From contig NZ_JAZDRL010000002.1 of assembly GCF_047501465.1 (NCBI RefSeq), forward strand, positions 434,001 through 498,000: a stretch of 64,000 nucleotides of DNA, in the 5' to 3' direction. Position 1 is the stretch's first letter; each line of letters begins with the position of its first letter. A program made the position numbers and the translations under genes. A model generated the notes under the pieces. The model searched no databases. It was not told the DNA's origin and saw only the letters and a list, made by a program, of their open reading frames with translations. This DNA is from Pseudochelatococcus sp047501465. Lineage in GTDB: Bacteria > Pseudomonadota > Alphaproteobacteria > Rhizobiales > Beijerinckiaceae. Below are positions 26,158 through 33,599 of this stretch, piece by piece.

Positions 26158-26826
26158 ATGTTCCCAAAAAGGCTCTTTGACGGATACAATACATTTCTGG
26201 ATGGGCGCTTCAGCAGCGAACGCTCACGTTATGAGGCGCTGGCCGAAAGCGGACAGAGACCCGAAATTATGGTCATTAGCTGCGTGGATTCACGCGTCTC
26301 TCCCGAGGTGATTTTTGATGCCTCACCCGGCGAGCTGCTAGTCGTGCGCAATGTTGCCAATCTCGTGCCGGCTTACGACACAGACCGCCATTCACAGCAC
26401 GGCACAAGCGCAGCGCTGGAATTCGGTGTGCAGGCGCTGAAGGTAAAGCATATCGTCGTGCTAGGCCACGAAACCTGTGGCGGTATTCGCGCCTTTGCGG
26501 ATGAGCGCAAGCCTTTGTCAGCCAGTGATTTTATCGGCCATTGGATGTCACAGATTGCCCCGGCAGCCAATAATCTGGGACCAAGCGAGACCTTTGATCG
26601 TACGGATTATCTTTATCAGCTGGAACTGGCCTCGGTGGATTTGAGCCTGAACAACCTGATGACATTCCCCTTCATTGCAAAGGCAGTGGCACAAGGCACA
26701 ACCGCATTGCATGGAGCATATTTCAGCATTGGCAGCGGACTGTTGCTGGTGCGCGATCCTGATACCGGCACGTTCGCGCCTGCAACAACAAAAATGCCGA
26801 ACATCTCCCCGTTTCAGTGCTCGTAA
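26158..26826 (+). CDS. Beta-carbonic anhydrase, cytoplasmic
   Basis: This 222-residue beta-class enzyme carries the zinc ligands in CVDSRV (Cys, then Asp-Ser-Arg) and in LGHETCGG (His and Cys). It interconverts CO2 and bicarbonate in the cytoplasm; no signal peptide is present. I took the ATG at 26158 (MFPKRLFDGYN), with AAGGA six bases upstream, over a TTG at 26128. It is convergent with the exported carbonic anhydrase at 26953, sharing a symmetric terminator between them. Confidence 0.92.
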   Translation: MFPKRLFDGYNTFLDGRFSSERSRYEALAESGQRPEIMVISCVDSRVSPEVIFDASPGELLVVRNVANLVPAYDTDRHSQHGTSAALEFGVQALKVKHIVVLGHETCGGIRAFADERKPLSASDFIGHWMSQIAPAANNLGPSETFDRTDYLYQLELASVDLSLNNLMTFPFIAKAVAQGTTALHGAYFSIGSGLLLVRDPDTGTFAPATTKMPNISPFQCS

Positions 26827-26882
26827 GAAGTACACAACAGAGGCTTAGGATGCGCTGATCCTCGCGCCAGTTCGAGCTGTAG

Positions 26883-26909
26883 AAAGAGCGTCTTTAGACG
26901 CTCTTTTTC
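26883..26909 (+). terminator. Terminator between convergent carbonic anhydrase genes
   Basis: AAGAGCGTC pairs with GACGCTCTT around a short loop, followed by T on the plus strand and preceded by A-rich bases, so it could stop transcription in both directions. Confidence 0.8.
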
Positions 26910-26952
26910 ATTGCAATATCAGGCCACCAGAGAACGAAAATCGACACATCCT

Positions 26953-27639
26953 CTAGATAAGACTGATTTTTCCGGTCGATAGATCATAAAGCCCTCCAAC
27001 GATCTTAAGGCGCCCCTGCTGCACAAAGCCACTCAGGATAGGATCGGCTGCCTCAAGGCGGTGAACGCCCAGCCGAACATTTTCGATAATCGCGGCTGCA
27101 AGCACATCGTCTTTATGATCCCGCAGGGCTACTTCCACTGCTGGCTTAATCTCACGGATCATATCCGGCAAATGGCCCGGCAAGGTCACGTTGTCTCTCA
27201 CAACCTTGATGGTGGCATCAACCGCACCGCAATTTACGTGCCCCAACACCATGATGAGCGGCGCGCCAAGATATTTGATCGCATATTCAATACTGGCCAG
27301 GCCATCATCATTGACGAAATTGCCCGCCACGCGCACCACGAAAAGATCCCCGGGTCCCTGATCAAATGCCAGCTCTGGCGCGACACGGGAATCCGAACAA
27401 CTCAAGATCGCAGCTATCGGGTGCTGCCCCACAGAACGCCTTGCACGCCCGGCAGAGTAATCCTGTTGCGTCGGTTTATTCTCCGCATAACGGGCATTGC
27501 CCTCTATCAAACGCGCCAGCGCAGCATCTGGCGATATCGCATTCTGAGGTGTCTCAGCAAAGGCAGCTGCAGGCAGCATTGCAGCAGCACCTAAGATCAT
27601 TCCCCCTGAAAGCAAGGATCTGCGCGAAACACTGGACAT
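26953..27639 (-). CDS. Beta-carbonic anhydrase with Tat signal (periplasmic)
   Basis: The protein has 228 residues from the ATG at 27639. It opens with the twin-arginine motif SRRSLLSGG, a hydrophobic segment and an AFA cleavage site near residue 28. The zinc ligands follow in SCSDSRV and LGHVNCGA. The predicted site is the periplasm, complementing the cytoplasmic paralogue at 26158, to which it is only distantly similar. A GTG at 27663 with a weak GAGG site is an alternative start adding eight residues. Confidence 0.9.
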   Translation of the reverse strand: MSSVSRRSLLSGGMILGAAAMLPAAAFAETPQNAISPDAALARLIEGNARYAENKPTQQDYSAGRARRSVGQHPIAAILSCSDSRVAPELAFDQGPGDLFVVRVAGNFVNDDGLASIEYAIKYLGAPLIMVLGHVNCGAVDATIKVVRDNVTLPGHLPDMIREIKPAVEVALRDHKDDVLAAAIIENVRLGVHRLEAADPILSGFVQQGRLKIVGGLYDLSTGKISLI

Positions 27640-27723
27640 ATCCTGACGAGCACAATCACACACTGGCCCTCACTCCGCTATCAATACAGCAATGTATTTA
27701 TCTTGTTTACGAAGCAGCGATAG

Positions 27724-27779
27724 ATTAGAGCGCAACTTGCATTCATTTGAATAATCAAATTGAACGCAAACTGCCCTAA
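27724..27779. repeat. REP-like palindrome, inverse copy of the one at 25984
   Basis: Read on the minus strand, it matches copy A at 25984-26033 across GCAGTTTGCGTTCAATTTGA and onward, with single changes such as AATGCAAG for AACGCAAG. It overlaps the last four bases of the M29 aminopeptidase gene. The pair flanks the two carbonic anhydrase genes as inverted repeats. Confidence 0.8.
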
Positions 27780-29029
27780 GCCCACTCACCCTTGCGGAAT
27801 ACCGGCACGCGGCGACCATCAGCATGCACACCGTCGATGTCGATCTCATTGGAGCCAATCATCCAGTCGATATGGATGAAGCTCTTGTTGCCGCCCTGGG
27901 CTGCAATCTGCTCAGGTGTCAGGCTTGCGCCATCGAGGAAACATTTGGAGTAGCACTGTCCTAACGCAATGTGGCACGAGGCGTTTTCATCGAACAGCGT
28001 ATTGTAAAACAAAATGCCGCTTTTTGAGATGGGAGACGAGTGCGGCACAAGTGCCACCTCACCAAGACGGCGCGCACCCTCATCCGTATCGAGCACCTTG
28101 TTGAGCACCGCCCCACCGCGCGATGCTTTGGCTTCGACAATACGGCCAGCTTCGAACCGCACCGAGATGTTATCAATCAGCGTGCCCTGATGCGATAATG
28201 GCTTGGTGCTGGAGACATAACCATCAACGCGCAACGCATGCGGTGTCGTGAACACCTCTTCAGTGGGGATATTAGCATTACAGGTAATGCCGTTCTTGGC
28301 CGTCGATGCACCGCCTTGCCATTCATGGCCATCCGCCAGACCGACGACGAGATCGGTGCCCGGCCCTTTGAAATGCAAGGCATGAAAACGCTGTTCATTC
28401 AGCCACGATGAGCGCGTGCGCAGCGCCGCATTGTGCGCAACCCAGGCGCCAATCGGATCATCACCATCAACACGGGATGCGGCAAATATCGCATCGGCCA
28501 GCTTTTTCACCGCTATATTTTCAGCATCATCCGCAAACACCTGCTTCGCCCAGGCCGTGCCTGGATACGCTACGATGTTCCAGTTGATGTCGAACCCGGC
28601 AATCTTTTCCAGCGCTGGCTGATAAGCCATGGACGTTGCCTTGTTGGCACGCGCTACCTTTGCCGGATCTTCATTGGATAGCAGCAACGGGTTATCGCCT
28701 ACAATGGCCAGTCGTGCGGTGTTTTGCGAAAATGCTTTCGCCATTCCATCATAAAGCCAATTGGCTGCACGGTCGAAACTGCCGTCTGCGCCAAACCGAT
28801 AACGCGCGAGTGTCAGCTCTTCATCCGAAAAAATCGGCGTAACCAACCCCGCCCCGGCAGCGTAAGCATGAACGGCGATGCGGCGCACCAATGGCAGCGC
28901 GACCATCGGCGCAGTGATGAGCAAATCCTGCCCAGCCTGAAGCTGTAGCCCAACCTTGACCGCAACCTCCGCAAGCCTGTCGAGCTTAACGGGATCGATG
29001 GAAGAGTTGCTCTGCTGATGCATCGTCAT
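27776..29029 (-). CDS. M29-family aminopeptidase (thermophilic metalloprotease type)
   Basis: This 417-residue protein resembles aminopeptidase T/PepS. Metal and catalytic residues expected in this family appear in order: CNANIPTEEVFTTP (two glutamates), then E in RFEAGRIVE, the H in VPHSSPI, the YNTLFDENASCHIALG block (D/E and H), and HIDWMIG near the C-terminus. It trims N-terminal residues from peptides using two metal ions in the cytoplasm. AGGA lies four bases before the first ATG (29029). A second ATG follows two codons later. Confidence 0.9.
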   Translation of the reverse strand: MTMHQQSNSSIDPVKLDRLAEVAVKVGLQLQAGQDLLITAPMVALPLVRRIAVHAYAAGAGLVTPIFSDEELTLARYRFGADGSFDRAANWLYDGMAKAFSQNTARLAIVGDNPLLLSNEDPAKVARANKATSMAYQPALEKIAGFDINWNIVAYPGTAWAKQVFADDAENIAVKKLADAIFAASRVDGDDPIGAWVAHNAALRTRSSWLNEQRFHALHFKGPGTDLVVGLADGHEWQGGASTAKNGITCNANIPTEEVFTTPHALRVDGYVSSTKPLSHQGTLIDNISVRFEAGRIVEAKASRGGAVLNKVLDTDEGARRLGEVALVPHSSPISKSGILFYNTLFDENASCHIALGQCYSKCFLDGASLTPEQIAAQGGNKSFIHIDWMIGSNEIDIDGVHADGRRVPVFRKGEWA

Positions 29030-29195
29030 ACATTCCTGCCTGTCATAAACTACGCGGACCTATGAAATCATTATATCCACGATCTCATCAACGCGTAACC
29101 GTGAAATCCGCCCAGTTGGAATAGCGCACTGAAAATTAAAGCACCGCGACTTCATATGCTTTATCGAGCGATGCTTTATAGGCTCAGAACCTAAA

Positions 29196-30668
29196 TCAGG
29201 CATGGTGGTCGGTAAGGGGTTTATTGTGGGGTTCCATCCGTCCACGACTTACAACCTCACCAGCGTTTTCTGGCAAGCGCAAGAACCACACCGCAGAAAA
29301 CGCGGCGAGCACCGCCAGCACCAAAAATCCTACCTGCACATCCTCCAAGCCAAGTTCGGTTGTGTTATTAATCGTCATGTTAGCCCGCATGGTCAGTGCA
29401 GCGATGCCGACACCAAGACTGAAAGCCAGCTGTTGCATCATGCTTGACAGCGTATTAGCGCCACTCATGCGTTCGAATGGAATATCCGAAAACGCCAGCG
29501 CATTAATCCCCGTCATTTGCAGCGACCGGAATACCCCGCCAATGAAGAGCACAAGAATGATGACAAGGTGTGAGGTTATGGGCGTAAACAGCGCGCATAC
29601 AGCAATCGAGAGCCCCAGCGCAATCGCATTCGCTGCCAGCACATACCTAAACCCATACTGCTGAAATAGCCTTGAGATCAGTACCTTGGCAACAATTGCA
29701 CCAAGCGCGCCAGCGAAGGTGATCATTCCGGCTGCAAACGGCGACATTCCAAAAATGATCTGCAACAAGATCGCCATCAGGAAGGGCGCGGCGCCCACGT
29801 TAAACCGGCAAAGATTACCCGCGAGAACGGATGTCGAGAACGTCCTGATTTTCATCAGGCTTAAATCCACAATCGGATCAAGCGTCCGGCGCACATGAAA
29901 GATGTAGAGCACCGTTGCAATCCCCCCCACGCTCAAAATCGACAAGCTGATTTTCCACGGTATTTCCCCCTGCCCCATCGTCTCAAAACCCATCACGAGA
30001 CATGCCAGCGCAACACCCGTGAGCAGAAAGCCCCGGAAATCCAGCGGGGGCACCTTTTCTTCTCGGGTGTTCTTGATGAAAACAATGGCAAGGATGATGC
30101 CAATGATGCCCATCGGCACGTTCATCAAAAATATCCAGCGCCAGGAGCTGAAGGTAGTGATAAACCCGCCAATCGGTGGGCCAAACACAGGCCCCAATAA
30201 TGCCGGCAAGGTGAGATAGGTGGTGGCCTGCATCAGATCGGCCTTGCTGACAGAGCGCAGCATCACTATGCGTCCAACCGGCACCATCATAGCGCCAGCA
30301 GCTCCTTGGGCCAAGCGCGCCATAACAAGTTCCGGCAAGGTATCTGCCAGCCCACAAAACATCGAGCTGATTGTAAACAACGCAATCGCCGCGACAAACA
30401 CATTTCGCCCCCCAAAGCGATCCGCCACCCATCCGCTAATCGGAATAAACACAGATACACTCAGCAGGTACGACGTAATTGCTATATTAAGACGTACCGG
30501 ATCAACGTTTAGCGAGCGCGACATCTCTGGCAGCGCCATGGCAATCACGGTTGCATCCAGCATTTGCATGAATAGCGCACACCCTACAACGTAGGGCACA
30601 AGAAAGCGCGAACGCTTCATGCGTTCAACAATGCGAACAAGCAGATTGGCTTTTGCAGGAGAGGTCAT
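29196..30668 (-). CDS. DHA2-family (EmrB/QacA) multidrug efflux MFS transporter
   Basis: This is a 490-residue inner-membrane protein with about 14 hydrophobic helices. MFS motif A appears as GWVADRFGGRNVF after helix 2, and ALPEMSRSLNVDP in the first loop is typical of EmrB/QacA pumps. It exports drugs by proton antiport. Its ATG overlaps the stop of the upstream marR-like gene by four bases (30665-30668), so the two are translationally coupled and probably controlled by that repressor. Confidence 0.9.
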   Translation of the reverse strand: MTSPAKANLLVRIVERMKRSRFLVPYVVGCALFMQMLDATVIAMALPEMSRSLNVDPVRLNIAITSYLLSVSVFIPISGWVADRFGGRNVFVAAIALFTISSMFCGLADTLPELVMARLAQGAAGAMMVPVGRIVMLRSVSKADLMQATTYLTLPALLGPVFGPPIGGFITTFSSWRWIFLMNVPMGIIGIILAIVFIKNTREEKVPPLDFRGFLLTGVALACLVMGFETMGQGEIPWKISLSILSVGGIATVLYIFHVRRTLDPIVDLSLMKIRTFSTSVLAGNLCRFNVGAAPFLMAILLQIIFGMSPFAAGMITFAGALGAIVAKVLISRLFQQYGFRYVLAANAIALGLSIAVCALFTPITSHLVIILVLFIGGVFRSLQMTGINALAFSDIPFERMSGANTLSSMMQQLAFSLGVGIAALTMRANMTINNTTELGLEDVQVGFLVLAVLAAFSAVWFLRLPENAGEVVSRGRMEPHNKPLTDHHA

Positions 30669-31120
30669 GGCGCCACCTGCTCGCTCAACTTGATCAGCGG
30701 CGCAACTGCACGAAGAATATTTTCGCGCTCTTCATCAGATAACCGCGCAATCCGGGCTGCAAGCCATTGCGTGCGCAGATGGCGCACTTGCGCAAGCACC
30801 TCTTCGCCAGCATTCGTAATGGCTAAACCGACACGACGGCGATCATTGTGCGCGCCCTCAACGCGATGCAAAAGCCCAGCTGCTTCAAGCTGCTTGATAT
30901 GGACACTCATGCTGGGAGGTTTGATGCGCTCACGCGCAGCCAACTCATTAACGCCAAGCCCCGGTTCTTGATGCAATGTCGCCAGAATGAGCGTCTGAAA
31001 CGGCGAAAGCCCAACCGCCGCGCGTGTTTCACGGCGCAAATCGCGGTTAAGCCTTAGAATTGCAGGACGAAGCAAATCAGCAATAGCGGCCGCTTCATCG
31101 GCCATATGCTCAATCAACAT
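30665..31120 (-). CDS. MarR-family transcriptional repressor
   Basis: This 151-residue winged-helix regulator carries the recognition region GVNELAARERIKPPSMSVHIKQLE and the wing GAHNDRRRVGLAIT, the DxRxx motif of MarR proteins. MarR repressors usually block their own operon until a drug or phenolic ligand binds. It is the first gene of a two-gene operon with the DHA2 pump, overlapping it by four bases. A perfect 7-bp inverted repeat sits 42 bases upstream of its start. Confidence 0.9.
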   Translation of the reverse strand: MLIEHMADEAAAIADLLRPAILRLNRDLRRETRAAVGLSPFQTLILATLHQEPGLGVNELAARERIKPPSMSVHIKQLEAAGLLHRVEGAHNDRRRVGLAITNAGEEVLAQVRHLRTQWLAARIARLSDEERENILRAVAPLIKLSEQVAP

Positions 31121-31162
31121 CCGAGCACCTCATAAACCACCCAATAACAGGTCAGGTCGTAA

Positions 31163-31177
31163 GTTAGTTTAACTAAC
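31163..31177. promoter_or_regulatory. MarR-type operator, GTTAGTT-T-AACTAAC
   Basis: This is a perfect inverted repeat with 7-base arms and a one-base centre, located between the marR-like start (31120) and lepB. TTAGTTTAACTAA-type palindromes are bound by several MarR family members. It is the likely site of autorepression. Confidence 0.75.
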
Positions 31178-31355
31178 CATATGGAAACTTCCTGCCATTG
31201 GTCAATGCTCACGCCATGCAGAGCATGCAGGTCTGCTCCGTCCTGAGATAGAAATCATTACCAGCTGCAGGCCATCATTACTTTCAGATCTGTGCATGCC
31301 GGCTTGCAGAACCGGGCCTCAATATCCTATGCATGTCATAGCGTATGGAGCCAAC

Positions 31356-32150
31356 ATGACAGCATCATCGAACGACAACACGACACTGCCGCCCTCCGAT
31401 CCATCGCAGGATCAACCAGAAAAAAGTGGCATCGGTGATACGATCAAGGTCATCGTGCAGGCGCTATTGATTGCGCTCGTTATTCGGACGCTGCTGTTTC
31501 AACCGTTCGTGATTCCATCAGGATCACTCATTCCGACATTGCTTATTGGCGACTACCTGTTTGTGTCGAAGTTCTCTTATGGCTACTCACGATTTTCGCT
31601 GCCATGGGGGATCATTCCTTTTAAGGGACGCATCTGGGGTGCTGAACCAAAGCGCGGCGACATCACTGTTTTTGCCTCGCCAAAAAACGACGGCACGGAT
31701 TTTGTCAAACGCGTCATCGGCTTGCCGGGCGACACCATCCAGATGGTTGACAACGTGCTCGTTATCAACGGCACCCCTGTAAAGCGCGAGCGCATAGGCA
31801 GCTATCCTGAGATAGACCAATGGGGCAAAACCATACAGGCGCCACTTTATCGCGAAACATTACCCAATGGCCACAGCTACACCATTATGGAGCGTGAAGG
31901 CGTTGGTAGTTATTGGGCAAATACATTCCTCTATAAGGTACCAGAGAACCATTACTTTATGATGGGTGACAACCGCGATAACTCGGCAGACTCACGCGAT
32001 CTGGCCTCAATGGGATATGTACCGTTTGATAATCTGATTGGCCGGGCAGAAGTGACGTTCTTTTCACTGGACGAAGGCACTTCTGCGTGGCAAATCTGGA
32101 AGTGGCCTCAGGAAGTGCGCTGGGATCGCGTTTTTAAGCGCATCCAGTAA
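31356..32150 (+). CDS. lepB: Signal peptidase I
   Basis: This 264-residue membrane-anchored serine protease cleaves Sec and Tat signal peptides at the outer face of the inner membrane. One N-terminal helix (about 30-50) is followed by box B, PSGSLIPTLLIGD, with the catalytic serine; the usual methionine after it is leucine here. The catalytic lysine lies in DFVKRVIGLPGD, and box E reads GDNRDNSADSR. The ATG at 31356 has GGAG five bases upstream; earlier in-frame ATGs have none. It is transcribed away from the marR-like gene. Confidence 0.93.
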   Translation: MTASSNDNTTLPPSDPSQDQPEKSGIGDTIKVIVQALLIALVIRTLLFQPFVIPSGSLIPTLLIGDYLFVSKFSYGYSRFSLPWGIIPFKGRIWGAEPKRGDITVFASPKNDGTDFVKRVIGLPGDTIQMVDNVLVINGTPVKRERIGSYPEIDQWGKTIQAPLYRETLPNGHSYTIMEREGVGSYWANTFLYKVPENHYFMMGDNRDNSADSRDLASMGYVPFDNLIGRAEVTFFSLDEGTSAWQIWKWPQEVRWDRVFKRIQ

Positions 32151-32170
32151 CAGTCTGGGCCTCAACACTA

Positions 32171-32270
32171 TTGGCGACGTGGGGACGACCCCGCCAGACG
32201 GATGATCTGTCAGCGCCACTTTCAAGCTTTCCCGGCGAGGACGACCTCGTCATGAACCAATCAGGAGGTC
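32171..32270 (+). ncRNA. Guanidine-II (mini-ykkC) riboswitch
   Basis: Two hairpins each carry an ACGA tetraloop. The first is at 32179-32194 (GGGG-ACGA-CCCC, with a wobble and a GC pair below). The second is at 32234-32251 (GCGAGG-ACGA-CCTCGT). The second ends 11 bases before the AGGAGGT ribosome site (32263-32269) of the SMR gene at 32275. Paired ACGR-loop hairpins just upstream of a SugE/Gdx gene define this riboswitch class. Ligand binding is expected to expose the ribosome site. Confidence 0.9.
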
Positions 32271-32274
32271 CGTT

Positions 32275-32610
32275 ATGGGACAATCTGGCATGGCATGGCT
32301 TGCGCTTTTCGTCGCTGGCATATTTGAAACCGGTTGGGCAATCGGCCTGAAGTATACTGAGGGCTTCACCCGTTTAGTGCCATCAGTATTGACCATTATT
32401 GCAATGGCAATCAGCTTCTTTCTACTTGCGTGGTCGCTCAAGGTACTGCCGGTAGGCACCGCTTACGCCATCTGGACTGGCATTGGCGCACTTGGCACTG
32501 TGGCCCTTGGTATTGTGCTGTTTCACGAACCAGCAACGGTCATGCGCCTCGTTTGCGTTGGCCTCATACTTAGCGGTATCGTTGGGCTGAAGGTATTTTC
32601 GCCGGTGTAA
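32275..32610 (+). CDS. gdx: Guanidinium exporter of the SMR family (SugE/Gdx)
   Basis: This 111-residue, four-helix SMR protein has the buried glutamate in GIFETGWAIGLKYTEGF (about residue 14). The TGWAIGLK helix marks the SugE/Gdx subtype rather than the drug-exporting EmrE subtype, and GTAYAIWTGIGALG is the shared signature. Gdx proteins expel guanidinium in exchange for protons. The guanidine-II riboswitch immediately upstream supports both the function and its regulation. The ribosome site AGGAGGT lies five bases before the ATG. Confidence 0.93.
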   Translation: MGQSGMAWLALFVAGIFETGWAIGLKYTEGFTRLVPSVLTIIAMAISFFLLAWSLKVLPVGTAYAIWTGIGALGTVALGIVLFHEPATVMRLVCVGLILSGIVGLKVFSPV

Positions 32611-32819
32611 GGTCAGATGCTTTCAAGAGCGTGTAATTATCTGCCTGGAGCTAACACCTTATCGATAAATTAGCGAATACTGCTCCTAGGCAGCCATTAG
32701 TGCCGCCTAGGTAATTCGTGCATACTTTGTAACGTACAATAATAAGCAGAAGCAGAAAAACTTGCCTAAGCTTCATCATAGAAGCGCAATAAATTTTTGC
32801 TTATGACTTCTGCGTGCAT

Positions 32820-33314
32820 TTATCCCTGAGGATATTCTTTATCAATCGCCCGAAAAATATAACGCTCTAAAGAAGTTCTTATTAACTTGCTGTCTCCCCA
32901 GTAAAGAATATTTGTCATATTTGACTGAACATCCTGCACAATACGATCTTCGGCTTCCTTGCTTAATGAATTAAGGAAATCCCTACCGTATGTATTAATA
33001 ATTTCCTTTTTTAATTCATGCTCATGTTCATCCTTTAGGAGCACCCTGTTTAAAATAGCAGGATCTGCATTTTTCTGGACCACAGAACGATATTTCGGAA
33101 CTGCGACCAGTCTTGCTGCATTTAAAACAGCCATAGCCTCTAAACTCAAAGAAGGCGCTACCGATCTTGCCGCATTTAAAGCAGTCATAACCTCTGAACT
33201 CAAAGAAGGTGCTGCATAATTATCATAATCGTCATCAACGCAGACACATCCCGATGATTCATTGGTAAGCTGCGCCGTATGATAGCCACGAAAACTATTA
33301 TCTATATTGCTCAC
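32820..33314 (-). CDS. Hypothetical protein with an internal 18-residue repeat
   Basis: I do not recognise this 164-residue protein. Residues 36-72 contain two copies of an 18-residue unit, PSLSxExMxxLNAARxVA, nearly identical also at the DNA level. The rest is charged and helical. The start is a GTG with GGGAT a few bases upstream. It lies 285 bases downstream of the patatin-like gene on the same strand, in AT-rich DNA. The LSxExM/VLxxL pattern is reminiscent of the 16-residue repeats in the array at 18.7-23.8 kb. A small secreted protein is possible, but this is a guess. Confidence 0.6.
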   Translation of the reverse strand: MSNIDNSFRGYHTAQLTNESSGCVCVDDDYDNYAAPSLSSEVMTALNAARSVAPSLSLEAMAVLNAARLVAVPKYRSVVQKNADPAILNRVLLKDEHEHELKKEIINTYGRDFLNSLSKEAEDRIVQDVQSNMTNILYWGDSKLIRTSLERYIFRAIDKEYPQG

Positions 33315-33599
33315 GTATATATCCCATTGTTTTCATATAGAAATTTATAGTTAATAATTTAATACAGTCACACACACATCAAGTGTGATTTTGTCAATAA
33401 GCTCACAAAATGTCAGAAAAATGACATTCGACACTAAGGATAAATTTCTCAGAAATTCAGACAAATCTTAAAATAGAATTTTCCTGACAATATTATTCTA
33501 TAGCATTTGATAAAAGGCGAGGCATTTGTGGCAAAGCACTAAAAATACTCTATCTTTCTTTCTTCTGCCCTTAGCCCCATTTCTTATTTAGGCGCCCTC
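33315..33599. other. AT-rich gap in the patatin island
   Basis: There are 285 bases with short direct and inverted AT-rich motifs (for example CACACACACATCAAGTGTG at about 33370). No gene, tRNA or strong terminator is seen. It should hold the promoter of the gene at 32820. Confidence 0.4.

Noticed and set aside
32681..32711. Stem-loop CCTAGGC ... GCCTAGG after gdx as a terminator
   Set aside because: It has no T run on either strand; it may be a structure of unknown role but cannot be called a terminator.
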